From Paradesertivirga mongoliensis (GTDB taxonomy: Bacteria; Bacteroidota; Bacteroidia; Sphingobacteriales; Sphingobacteriaceae): a stretch of DNA of 64,000 nt. Where the stretch lies: positions 1,248,181-1,312,180 of the forward strand of contig NZ_JAFMZO010000001.1 in NCBI RefSeq assembly GCF_024436395.1. The letters are read 5' to 3'. The translations under genes and the position numbers were made by a program. Shown piece by piece: positions 27,571 to 36,444 of the stretch (position 1 is the stretch's first letter; each line of letters starts with the position of its first letter). The notes beneath the pieces are model-generated. The model saw only the letters and a program-made list of their open reading frames with translations. It was not told the origin of the DNA and ran no database searches.

Positions 27571-28884
27571 ATGAAAAAACTTTACGTTATCGCTCTCATT
27601 ATCACTACGGCCTTCTTCTACGGATGCGGAAGAGGATCGGGTGGGGAACTTGTTGGTGTTAAAACCAAGAAGGTTCCAACAAAAACCATTCCGTTAGGTA
27701 TGGTCTATATTCCTGCCGGAACGTTCGTAATGGGACAGACCGACCAGGATATAACCTTTGCTCAAATTGCACAAAACAAACAGGTAACCGTTCAGGCCTT
27801 TTATATGGATGAAACGGAGATCACTAATAGCGAATATCGTCAGTTTGTGAACTGGGTGAGAGACTCGATCGCTATTAAAGATTATCTGCAGGATCCTCAA
27901 TATTTCATCAAGCCTAAAAAAGGCGCTGCTGCAGATCCGGGTGCACCTCAGTATATTGACTGGAAAAAAGCGGGAAATATCTGGAGCAACAAAAAAGGTT
28001 CGGCTGGAAATGCTGCGAAATTGCAGGACATGTATTACCAGGGCCCCGACCGTGTTTTTGACCGTAACGAGATCGATGTTCGCAAATTAAAATACCATTT
28101 CGCTATCATGAAATTAAGGGAAGCTGCTAACAACCGTGGTGTTAAAGGCAGAACCCGTTCAGATAATATTCTACGCGATACCGTGGCTATCTATCCGGAT
28201 ACATTGGTTTGGCTTGCCGACTTTGCATATGCTCAAAATGAGCCACTAACTCAGGGGTATTTTTCTCATCCCGCTTTTAAAGACTATCCTGTTGTGGGAG
28301 TAACATGGCGTCAGGCTCGTGCATTCACCGTATGGAGAACGCAGTTATATTCGGCATATGCTCAAAGTAAGAAGTTGCCGCCGTACACCCGTGCAGATTA
28401 TATGCTGCCAACGGAAGCTGAATTTGAATATGCAGCAAGAGGGGGCAGAATAGGAAACGATTATCCCTGGGGTGGTCCGTATATAAGAAATGCAAAAGGC
28501 TGTTTAATGGCTAACTTCAAGCCCGGCCGCGGAAATTACATCGACGATGGCGGACCGTTTACAGTTAACGTAAAATCATATTTCCCTAACGACTTTGGTT
28601 TGTATAACATGGCAGGAAATGTGGCCGAGTGGACTTCATCCGCGTTCGACGAATCTGCATCAACGTTTACGCACGACTTAAACCCTACCTTAAACTATGA
28701 GGCGAAAGCCGACGATCCTGAGGTACTAAAACGTAAAACTGTACGTGGCGGCTCGTGGAAAGACATCGGATATTTTTTACAAAACTCAAAAAGTACTTAC
28801 GAATATCAGGACACCGCTAAATCCTATATCGGTTTCCGTTGTGTAACTGCATATCCTGGAAGAGATATCAGGGACAAAAAATAG
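27571..28884 (+). CDS. gldK: GldK/PorK, type IX secretion and gliding lipoprotein
   Basis: Outer-membrane lipoprotein that forms the periplasmic ring of the type IX secretion system with GldN. From ATG 27571 there are 437 residues with a lipoprotein signal peptide (FFYGC). A formylglycine-generating-enzyme-like (SUMF1) fold follows: MVYIPAGTFVMGQ, EFEYAARGG, NMAGNVAEWTSSAFD, VRGGSWKD and IGFRCV. The first of the four gldKLMN genes. A purine-rich AAAGAAGG lies too close to an earlier ATG (27556) and rather far from 27571, so the start is ambiguous by five codons. The 180-bp AT-rich region upstream presumably carries the operon promoter. Confidence 0.93.
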   Translation: MKKLYVIALIITTAFFYGCGRGSGGELVGVKTKKVPTKTIPLGMVYIPAGTFVMGQTDQDITFAQIAQNKQVTVQAFYMDETEITNSEYRQFVNWVRDSIAIKDYLQDPQYFIKPKKGAAADPGAPQYIDWKKAGNIWSNKKGSAGNAAKLQDMYYQGPDRVFDRNEIDVRKLKYHFAIMKLREAANNRGVKGRTRSDNILRDTVAIYPDTLVWLADFAYAQNEPLTQGYFSHPAFKDYPVVGVTWRQARAFTVWRTQLYSAYAQSKKLPPYTRADYMLPTEAEFEYAARGGRIGNDYPWGGPYIRNAKGCLMANFKPGRGNYIDDGGPFTVNVKSYFPNDFGLYNMAGNVAEWTSSAFDESASTFTHDLNPTLNYEAKADDPEVLKRKTVRGGSWKDIGYFLQNSKSTYEYQDTAKSYIGFRCVTAYPGRDIRDKK

Positions 28885-28940
28885 ACTCAAAAACATACAA
28901 TCTAAATTTTAATCTAGTAACATTCTCAATCAAAACTTTT

Positions 28941-29762
28941 ATGGCTGGCAAATCATCTTTTAAAATGGAACCCCTTCACACGGCAATTTCTTGGGGAGCA
29001 AGTGTGGTAATTATTGGAGCATTATTTAAAATCCTTCACTTAGGTGGAGTTTGGGGTAACTATATGATCGGCGCCGGTTTAGGTGTAGAGGCCTTTCTTT
29101 TCTTCTTAACAGGATTTTTTGCGCCGCCAAAGGATCCGGCATGGCACAAAGTATATCCAGAATTGGCTGACGAGTTTGATGGCGAACTTCCAAAGTCAAC
29201 CGCTCGTGCTACCGTAGCTAGCTCTGCTGCAGCTCCTTCGTCTACTGCTGCATTAGATAAAATGCTTGAGGACGCTAAAATTGGTCCTGAATTAATCGAA
29301 AGCCTGGGAACTGGTTTAAGAACCTTTGGTGATAAGGTTGCTACTATTTCAAACGTGGCGGACGCATCTACTGCGACAAACGACTTTACAAACAAGGTAA
29401 AAACTGCAAGTGCAAGTTTTGATAATTTGAGCGTATCTTTTGATAAAGCATCTGCCAACTTACAGGAGATGGCAAATTCAAATATTGATTCAAAGGCTTA
29501 TCACGATCAGGTAAATAACCTTGCTAAAAACCTGTCTGCACTAAATGCAGTATACGAACTTGAATTGCAGGATTCCAGCGCTCATCTTAAATCAATGAAC
29601 AAATTCTACCAGAATCTTTCATTAACCATGCAGAACTTTAACGAGTCAATGGATGATTCTAAACAATTTAAAGAAGAAGTTAACCGTTTGGCTAAAAATC
29701 TTTCTTCTCTAAATGCTGTGTACGGAAACATGCTTTCCGCTATGAATCAGCCACGTGTTTAA
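28941..29762 (+). CDS. gldL: GldL/PorL, inner-membrane motor protein of type IX secretion
   Basis: Protein of 273 residues from ATG 28941 (MAGKSSFKMEP). Two membrane helices at about 15-32 and 38-60 hold Lys30 in the first and Glu50 in the second; these match the Lys and Glu that are required for proton-motive-force use in the Flavobacterium GldLM motor. The cytoplasmic C-terminus contains two similar segments with NLAKNLSALNAVY and RLAKNLSSLNAVY, an internal duplication. The upstream in-frame extension to 28839 overlaps gldK and is not the start. GldL surrounds the GldM dimer. Confidence 0.95.
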   Translation: MAGKSSFKMEPLHTAISWGASVVIIGALFKILHLGGVWGNYMIGAGLGVEAFLFFLTGFFAPPKDPAWHKVYPELADEFDGELPKSTARATVASSAAAPSSTAALDKMLEDAKIGPELIESLGTGLRTFGDKVATISNVADASTATNDFTNKVKTASASFDNLSVSFDKASANLQEMANSNIDSKAYHDQVNNLAKNLSALNAVYELELQDSSAHLKSMNKFYQNLSLTMQNFNESMDDSKQFKEEVNRLAKNLSSLNAVYGNMLSAMNQPRV

Positions 29763-29804
29763 TTACTAATTGTTTAATTGATTAAAGAAAAATCTAAATA
29801 GCGC

Positions 29805-31337
29805 ATGGCTGGAGGTAAAGAATCTGCAAGGCAGAAGATGATTAATATCATGTATTTGGTATTACTCGCGATGCTTGCATTAAACGTTTCGGACACAATA
29901 TTGAATGCCTTTAAGAACATCAATGATAGTTTGATGGCATCAACAACGAATGTGGAAGCGAGCATAAGTCAGTTAATGACTTCATTTGAAAATACAAAAT
30001 TAAAAGAACAACCCGATAGGGCGAAGCCTTTATACGACAAAGCAAAACAAGCTTTAGCGATAGGTGAAGATTTGAATAAATACATTGAGAACCTTAAAAA
30101 GGAATTCACAACAGCTGGTCAGGGTATAGATCCTGAAACTGGCGATCTTGTAGAACGTTCAAATCAGGATATTGCTCCGGGTATAATGATTAACCAGAAG
30201 AAAGGTGCTGCGTTGAAAGCTAAAATCAACGAGACGGATGCGAAACTTAGGGCATTAGTTGATCCTAAGGAACGCGGCGGACTTACCTTCTCTTTAACAG
30301 CAACTGATCCGACAGAACGGGTGAATGGTGTAAAGAAATCATGGGAAGAAGTGAATTTTGGAGAAGGAACTCCATTAACAGCGGCGATGACCATTTTAAG
30401 CAAGATACAAACCGACGTAAAAAATGCTGAATCGGATGTGATCAAGAGACTTCTTGGTAACCTCGATAAAGCACCGGTAATTCTTGATAAATTCTCAGCT
30501 GTTGCTGTGGCTCCGTCTTCTTACATTATCGCTGGTCAGCCATATACCGCCGAGGTGTTTTTAACCGCTTATGATTCGCAGGCTAGCCCGCAAATCACTA
30601 TTAACGGTTCCAATATTTCTGTTAGAGACGGAAAGGGGATTTATAATGTTCCTACTAGTCGCGAAGGTATATTTTCTTATAAAGGGTCAATCACTTTAAG
30701 ACAGGCCGACGGAACATTCAAATCATATCCTTTACCAGAGCAGAAATACCAGGTTTCACGCCCATCAGCGGTGGTATCACCTACGGCAATGAACGTGTTT
30801 TATATTGGTGTTCCTAATCCCGTTTCCATCTCTGCTCCTGGTATCCCTAAAGAAAATTTACGGGTGAGTATGAATGGTGGAAGTATTTCTGGCTCAAATG
30901 GAAACTATACAGTCCGAGTTAGTTCTGCAGGAACAGCAAAGGTAAATGTATCGGCAGAAATTAATGGTAAAGTACAGAGTATCGGTACACAGGAGTTTCG
31001 TGTTAAACGTATTCCCGATCCCGTACCGCAGTTTGCTGGAAAAACGAGTGGAGCTTTAAGTTCCGTTGCTATAAAAAGTCAAAATACTGTATTTGCGAAG
31101 CTACTTAATTTTGATTTTGATGCTAAATTCACAGTCACGTCGTTTACTTTAATAATTCAAAGAAAGGGTTCAGATGCTCAGGTTTTAAAAGCTTCAGGCA
31201 GTTCATTGACTCCTGATATGCAGAAGGCGATGAGGCTTGTTGTACCTGGGTCAAGAGTGTTTTTTGAAGATGTGGAGGCCGTGGGACCGGACGGTGCTAA
31301 ACGCATGATCGGTGCTATTGCATTAAGTGCTAACTAA
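29805..31337 (+). CDS. gldM: GldM/PorM, motor shaft of type IX secretion
   Basis: Protein of 510 residues. The N-terminus MAGGKESARQKMINIMYLVLLAMLALNVS contains the single membrane helix (about 13-32), which sits inside the GldL pentamer. The remainder is a long periplasmic region of four domains linked by PDPVPQF-type hinges, which reaches the GldK/GldN ring. It follows gldL by 42 bp and precedes gldN by 7 bp. (The longest motif is named here only by its key parts: RQKMINIMYLVLLAML.) GldM is thought to rotate and transmit energy across the periplasm. Confidence 0.95.
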   Translation: MAGGKESARQKMINIMYLVLLAMLALNVSDTILNAFKNINDSLMASTTNVEASISQLMTSFENTKLKEQPDRAKPLYDKAKQALAIGEDLNKYIENLKKEFTTAGQGIDPETGDLVERSNQDIAPGIMINQKKGAALKAKINETDAKLRALVDPKERGGLTFSLTATDPTERVNGVKKSWEEVNFGEGTPLTAAMTILSKIQTDVKNAESDVIKRLLGNLDKAPVILDKFSAVAVAPSSYIIAGQPYTAEVFLTAYDSQASPQITINGSNISVRDGKGIYNVPTSREGIFSYKGSITLRQADGTFKSYPLPEQKYQVSRPSAVVSPTAMNVFYIGVPNPVSISAPGIPKENLRVSMNGGSISGSNGNYTVRVSSAGTAKVNVSAEINGKVQSIGTQEFRVKRIPDPVPQFAGKTSGALSSVAIKSQNTVFAKLLNFDFDAKFTVTSFTLIIQRKGSDAQVLKASGSSLTPDMQKAMRLVVPGSRVFFEDVEAVGPDGAKRMIGAIALSAN

Positions 31338-31344
31338 TAAGATT

Positions 31345-32211
31345 ATGAAAAGATTATTATTTCTGTTATTGCCTTTGTTGTGTGGAGCGAGTGTTTTTGC
31401 ACAGGAGCCAAATTTGGGTAATTCAACTAAACCGATCCAAAAGGAAAAGCCGCTTGACGGACACTACAAGGCAGATAATCTTGCAAACGCAAAGGTTACA
31501 CCTTATGCCAACCTGCGGGAGGCTGATGTAATGTACCGTAAACGAGTGTACAGAGAGATTGATTTGCGCGAAAAGATGAACCGTATCTACGCTTCACCTA
31601 AAGCTCGGTTAATAGATATGATCATGGATGCTATCACTTCGGGTGAAATGACAGCTTACGCACATCCTATAGGCGGAAATCCCGACGAGAATGAATTCAC
31701 CACTATCTTAAAGCCTGAAGAGGCCATGGCAAAATTTGCGGATAGCGTGGTGATTCAGCAATATGATGCTAACGGAGACCCGATCGGGAACGGATCAAAA
31801 GTTGCCGGGGAGTTTAACCCGGACAGTATTGTGAAATTTCAAATTAAAGAAGACTGGATTTTCGACAAACAGCGTTCTGTATATGAACCTAGAATTATCG
31901 GTATTGCGCCAATGGTGAAGATCAAGGCAGCCGGTCAGGATTTAGGCGAGCAGCCTGCATTCTGGATCTACTTCCCTGAAGCACGCCACACTTTTGTAAC
32001 CAAGGAGGTGATGAGCAGATCAAACGATGCAACCGGCTTGAGCTACGATGATATCTTTATGAAGCGTATTTTTAGCAGTTATATCGTTAAGGTGTCGAAT
32101 CCGGATGATCTTCGGATTAAAGACTACGCTCAGGGTATTGATAAGCTTTATGAAGCCGAGCGTATTAAAAAGGAATTGATCGATTACGAACACGATTTGT
32201 GGTCGTATTAA
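31345..32211 (+). CDS. gldN: GldN/PorN, periplasmic ring protein of type IX secretion
   Basis: Secreted protein of 288 residues from ATG 31345, with a signal peptide ending SVFAQ. DVMYRKRVYREIDLREKMN and the EARHTFVTKE segment are characteristic GldN blocks, and a C-terminal part with RIKDYAQG and LYEAERIKKEL follows. It forms a 33-subunit-scale ring with GldK in studied members. The earlier in-frame GTG at 31327 overlaps the end of gldM and lacks the signal-peptide logic. It is the last gene of the gldKLMN unit, closed by a bidirectional stem-loop. Confidence 0.93.
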   Translation: MKRLLFLLLPLLCGASVFAQEPNLGNSTKPIQKEKPLDGHYKADNLANAKVTPYANLREADVMYRKRVYREIDLREKMNRIYASPKARLIDMIMDAITSGEMTAYAHPIGGNPDENEFTTILKPEEAMAKFADSVVIQQYDANGDPIGNGSKVAGEFNPDSIVKFQIKEDWIFDKQRSVYEPRIIGIAPMVKIKAAGQDLGEQPAFWIYFPEARHTFVTKEVMSRSNDATGLSYDDIFMKRIFSSYIVKVSNPDDLRIKDYAQGIDKLYEAERIKKELIDYEHDLWSY

Positions 32212-32227
32212 GACCATGTCAAATATC

Positions 32228-32258
32228 AGACCTATAAGGTTTCAAAGTTTATAGGTCT
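32228..32258. terminator. Bidirectional terminator between gldN and uvrC
   Basis: Perfect 10-bp stem AGACCTATAA/TTATAGGTCT with an 11-base loop and TCTTT on the plus side. It overlaps the last codons of uvrC and lies 16 bp past gldN, so it can serve both convergent operons. Confidence 0.7.
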
Positions 32259-34102
32259 TCTTTAACTTCATAATCCTCTGCTAATTCGGCAGGGGATTTT
32301 TTGTTAATATCAAAATAGGTGATAACGGCTTGAGCCTGTTTGGTGTTGACAATTTTCCGCAGTTCTTCTTCACTTGCTTCCCTTACCTTTTTAACTGATT
32401 TAAAATGCTTCAATAAATTATGGGAAGCTGTTTTACCAATGCCAGGAATCCGCTCGAGTTCAGTTACCAGAGTCCCCTTATTGCGTTTATTACGATGGAA
32501 GGTTATGCCAAATCTGTGCGCTTCGTCCCTTAATTGTTGAATGATCTTAAGCGTCTCAGACTTTTTATCCAGATACATGGGATATTGATCGCCCGGATAA
32601 AAGAGTTCTTCGAGCCGCTTCGCTATACCGATTACTGTGAGCTGGCTTTCAATCCCCAGTTGTTTCAGGCTTTTCATGGCCGACGACAGTTGTCCTTTTC
32701 CACCATCGATGATTACCAGTTGCGGTAACGGTGTTCCTTCTTCCAGCATCCGTCTGTAGCGTCTAAAGACTGCTTCTTCCATGGTAGCGAAGTCGTTTGG
32801 CCCTTCGACCGTTTTCACGTTAAAATGGCGATAGTCTTTTTTGGAAGGCTTGGCATCTTTAAATACAACGATTGCAGACACGGGGTATTTGCCCTGGAAG
32901 TTAGAGTTGTCGAAACACTCAATATGGCGTGGTAGTTGATTTAAGCGAAGATCTTTCATCATCTGGCTTAGCAAACGTTCTGTCCTTACTTCGGGATTTA
33001 GTTTTTCGTATTGATCCAGCTTTTCACGTTTGAAAAAGGCCACATTCTTCTGTGACAAATCAAGCAGCTTCTTCTTTTCGCCTAATTTTGGAACCGTAAA
33101 CTTAATTTTAGGGTCGTCTAACTCAAGTTCAAACGGAACTATAATTTCTTTTGATGTACTGTTAAAGCGACTTCTGAATTCGGAAATTGCAATCGACAGC
33201 AAGTCTTCATCTGTTTCATCCAAACGTTTCTTTATTTCAAGCGTCTGCGTTTGGATAACCGTGCCATTCATCACCTTAAGATAATTCACAAAGGCGTGTT
33301 TTTCGTCGGTGGCGATGTTGAACACATCAACATCCGAGATTGAGGAGTTTACAATAGTAGACTTGCTCTGATATTTTTCGAGCAGGTCAAATTGCCTTTT
33401 CAGGCGGTGTGCCTGTTCAAAGTTCAGCTCCGAAATAGCTTGTTCGAGCTCTGCTTTAAGTTTCCTTATTACTACGCCCGTCTTCCCGCTAAGGATATCT
33501 TTGATGTCTTCAATGGCCTTGTCGTAGTCTTGTTCGTCCTGATAAGCCTGGCACGGACCTTTGCAATTCCCAATTTGATATTCAAGGCAGACTTTGAACT
33601 TCCCGGCTGCGATGTTTTCGCTGCTTAGCGGCAAATTACAGGTGCGCAGAGGGTACAATTCCTTAACGAGATCGAGAATGGTATGCATCATGCTGATAGA
33701 TGCATAAGGCCCCAAATATTTCGAGCCATCTTTAATAATATTCCTGGTCCAGTAAATCCGTGGGAAACGCTCATTTTTAATGACAATCCATGGGTAGGTT
33801 TTGTCGTCTTTCAACAACACATTATACCTTGGCTGATGCTTTTTGATAAGGCTGTTTTCGAGCAGCCAGGCATCGATCTCGGTATCGACAATGGTGAAAG
33901 TAATGTTCGCTATTTTACTAACCAGAACCCTGGTTTTTGCATTAATGCGATAATTGTCTTTATTGAAGTAAGAGCTAACGCGATTCTTAAGGTTTTTAGC
34001 CTTACCGATATAAATTAATTCACCAGCCGCATCCCAGTATTGGTAAACGCCCGGTTTAGGGGGTATTTTACGAATAGCCTCGCGGTGATCGAACTTTTCC
34101 AT
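32249..34102 (-). CDS. uvrC: Excinuclease ABC subunit C
   Basis: Nucleotide-excision-repair nuclease of 617 residues. A GIY-YIG domain (PGVYQYWD, ELIYIGKAKNLKNRV) makes the 3' cut. A UVR motif (EQAISELNFEQAHRLKRQF) contacts UvrB. The UvrC RNase H-like domain (IECFDNSNFQGK, LVIIDGGKGQLSSA) makes the 5' cut, and a helix-hairpin-helix end (IPGIGKTASHNLL) binds DNA. It is the third gene of a minus-strand unit after sprE and PBP1A, 16 bp after the PBP stop. Full length and intact. Confidence 0.96.
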   Translation of the reverse strand: MEKFDHREAIRKIPPKPGVYQYWDAAGELIYIGKAKNLKNRVSSYFNKDNYRINAKTRVLVSKIANITFTIVDTEIDAWLLENSLIKKHQPRYNVLLKDDKTYPWIVIKNERFPRIYWTRNIIKDGSKYLGPYASISMMHTILDLVKELYPLRTCNLPLSSENIAAGKFKVCLEYQIGNCKGPCQAYQDEQDYDKAIEDIKDILSGKTGVVIRKLKAELEQAISELNFEQAHRLKRQFDLLEKYQSKSTIVNSSISDVDVFNIATDEKHAFVNYLKVMNGTVIQTQTLEIKKRLDETDEDLLSIAISEFRSRFNSTSKEIIVPFELELDDPKIKFTVPKLGEKKKLLDLSQKNVAFFKREKLDQYEKLNPEVRTERLLSQMMKDLRLNQLPRHIECFDNSNFQGKYPVSAIVVFKDAKPSKKDYRHFNVKTVEGPNDFATMEEAVFRRYRRMLEEGTPLPQLVIIDGGKGQLSSAMKSLKQLGIESQLTVIGIAKRLEELFYPGDQYPMYLDKKSETLKIIQQLRDEAHRFGITFHRNKRNKGTLVTELERIPGIGKTASHNLLKHFKSVKKVREASEEELRKIVNTKQAQAVITYFDINKKSPAELAEDYEVKEDL

Positions 34103-34118
34103 AGCCGGGTGATCGAAT

Positions 34119-36443
34119 CTAAGGTTTTGGACCGACAGGCTTTGCCGAAGGATTTACAGGCTTTGCAGGAACAGGGGCTGGCTTGGTTATAGTGCCAAGC
34201 GGTTTTGCCGGAGTCACCAAAGAATCTGCACCCGCTGGGGGTGCATAAGCTTCGCAATTTAGGGCGATACTAACTCCGCCTTGAGGTGCTTCAAAGTCGC
34301 CTTTGGTATATTTTAGTTTTGAGTCAGCGTAGACCTTCTGCATATAAATTGCGAACACCGGTAGTGCCGAATTTGCACCTTCTCCCTGATTAGTAGAAGA
34401 GAAATGTATCGCCCTGTCTTCTGCACCGGTCCAAACGCCTGTAACCAATTCGGGGGTGATACCAACAAACCATCCATCAGAGTTATTTTGCGTTGTGCCT
34501 GTTTTACCTCCAATGGGATTGTTAAGTTTGTATCTATAACGCAGTCTGACGCCTGTGCCATTTTGAACCACCCCTTTCAGCATATCAACCATTACATACG
34601 CTACCTGCTGATTTAATACTTCGCGAACCTGAGGTTTGTTCTCATATAAAATATTGCCGTTTTTATCTTCCACCCTCAATAAATAAATTGGTTCAGTCCA
34701 TACACCGTGGTTCACAAAAGTTGAATAAGCGCCAACCATATCGTATAAACTTGCGTCGAAGGCTCCTAAACAAATGGAAGGATAAGCCGGCACATCGGAG
34801 GTGATTCCCATTTTTTTAGTAAGGGTAGCTACGGCGGTGGGTCCAACCTCTTTCATCATATAAGCGGTGATCCAGTTTTCTGAATGTGCTAATCCGGTTT
34901 TAAGGGTCAATGCTCCTGGTCTAGGATTATGGGCTCTTGGGGTATAAGGTTCGCCGTAACCAGTGATAGTTACGGGTTCATTAAGGACTTTGTAGCAAGG
35001 CGAATAGCCTTCGTTTATAGCGACTGCATACGTAAAAGGCTTAGCGGTTGAACCCACCTGGCGAGTTCCCATTTTCACCTGATCGTATTTGAAATGTTCG
35101 AAGTCAATTCCGCCTACCCATGCCCGTACATAGCCGGCATTGGGACCTGTAGGTTCCATCGACATTAAGGCGTTTCGAAGCAACAACTTATAATATTTTA
35201 TCGAATCCATCGGAGTCATAACGGTATCGATATCCCCTTTCCAGCTATAAATGCTCATCTTGGCGGGCGTTTTAAAGTTCTTTAGAATATCTCCTTCTGT
35301 TAAACCTTCTTCGCGGAGCTGCTGATATCTGTCTGAACGCTTTAAGCCTTGTTCGAGTACTTTTTCTGCTTCCTGAAATTTAAAAGGGTTTCTGCCTCTC
35401 CATGAGCGGGTAAATTCTCTCTGAAGCTGGGAAATGTACTCTCTCTGGGCTTCCTCAGCATACCGTTGCATGCGGGAGTTGATTGTGGTATAAATCTTTA
35501 AACCATCCCGATCCAGGTCATAAGGCGTGCCGTCTGCCTTCTCAATTTCTTGTTCCTGGAAGATTTTTTGAATGTCTTTTTTCAAAACCGCTCTGAAATA
35601 AGCGGCTCTGCCCACTGTATGATCTACCGGATTAAACCGCACCACCAAAGGTTTCTGTTTTAATTCTTCGGTATCACCATCGGTGAGAAAACCTGCTTTG
35701 TTCATGTTATTGAGAACAGTGTTGCGTCTTTGCAGCGAACGTTCGGGATTTCTGATCGGATTGTATAAGCCTGTTCCTTTTAACATTCCGATTAAAACTG
35801 CAGCTTCTTCGGGCTTCAACTTATCAGGCGTGGTGTCGAAGTACGTTTGGGCTGCGGCCTTAATTCCGTAGCTGTTGTATGCGCCAAAGTCAACGGTGTT
35901 GAGATACATCGTTATGATCTCTTCTTTGGTGTATTGGCGTTCAAGTTTTATAGCAGTTATCCATTCCTGTAATTTTTGGATGATCCGTTTAAATGGATTC
36001 CGGGCCCTGCCTTCATCAGAGAAGAGATTCAACGCCAGCTGTTGGGTTATCGTACTTCCGCCTTGTTTATTTCCAACAAGGTTATAAAACAGGATGGTAA
36101 AGGTTCGTTTAAAATCTATACCCGAATGATTATAAAAGCGGATATCTTCCGTGGCAATTAATGCATTGAGAACGTTCGGGGAGATTTCATCATATTTGAT
36201 GTTGGACCGGTTCTGAACAAAATAATTCCCTAATACAACGCCATCATCGGATATAATTTCTGAAGCCAGGTTACTTTTGGGGTTTTCGAGGTCTTTAAAC
36301 GTGGGCAACGCGCCAAACAATCCAAGCCCAATGCTAAAGAGTAAAATTATACCAAAGGAGATGCAGCCGATGACGATTTTCCAGAATGTTACGGTATAGC
36401 GGCTCAGTTCCTGTTTTGTTAATGCGGTATTCTTCTTCTGCAT
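34119..36443 (-). CDS. Class A penicillin-binding protein 1A (transglycosylase/transpeptidase)
   Basis: Bifunctional murein synthase of 774 residues. N-terminal membrane helix at about 18-42. Glycosyltransferase motifs: ATEDIRFYNHSG (catalytic Glu), GGSTITQQLALN and TKEEIITMYLN. Transpeptidase motifs: GSTAKPF (Ser465), SEN (AHSENW) and KTGTTQ. The C-terminal tail is Pro/Lys/Ala-rich, with KPxxP-like repeats (APVPAKPVNPSAKPVGPKP), probably a disordered periplasmic extension. Its stop is 16 bp upstream of uvrC and its start is 1 bp after the sprE-like gene's stop, so expression is coupled to a secretion gene. Confidence 0.94.
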   Translation of the reverse strand: MQKKNTALTKQELSRYTVTFWKIVIGCISFGIILLFSIGLGLFGALPTFKDLENPKSNLASEIISDDGVVLGNYFVQNRSNIKYDEISPNVLNALIATEDIRFYNHSGIDFKRTFTILFYNLVGNKQGGSTITQQLALNLFSDEGRARNPFKRIIQKLQEWITAIKLERQYTKEEIITMYLNTVDFGAYNSYGIKAAAQTYFDTTPDKLKPEEAAVLIGMLKGTGLYNPIRNPERSLQRRNTVLNNMNKAGFLTDGDTEELKQKPLVVRFNPVDHTVGRAAYFRAVLKKDIQKIFQEQEIEKADGTPYDLDRDGLKIYTTINSRMQRYAEEAQREYISQLQREFTRSWRGRNPFKFQEAEKVLEQGLKRSDRYQQLREEGLTEGDILKNFKTPAKMSIYSWKGDIDTVMTPMDSIKYYKLLLRNALMSMEPTGPNAGYVRAWVGGIDFEHFKYDQVKMGTRQVGSTAKPFTYAVAINEGYSPCYKVLNEPVTITGYGEPYTPRAHNPRPGALTLKTGLAHSENWITAYMMKEVGPTAVATLTKKMGITSDVPAYPSICLGAFDASLYDMVGAYSTFVNHGVWTEPIYLLRVEDKNGNILYENKPQVREVLNQQVAYVMVDMLKGVVQNGTGVRLRYRYKLNNPIGGKTGTTQNNSDGWFVGITPELVTGVWTGAEDRAIHFSSTNQGEGANSALPVFAIYMQKVYADSKLKYTKGDFEAPQGGVSIALNCEAYAPPAGADSLVTPAKPLGTITKPAPVPAKPVNPSAKPVGPKP

Positions 36444-36444
36444 G

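Noticed and set aside
28839..28940. Longer N-terminus of gldL
   Set aside because: Overlaps the end of gldK; MAGKSSFKMEP at 28941 is the family start.
31327..31344. Longer N-terminus of gldN
   Set aside because: GTG start inside the end of gldM; ATG 31345 gives a proper signal peptide.
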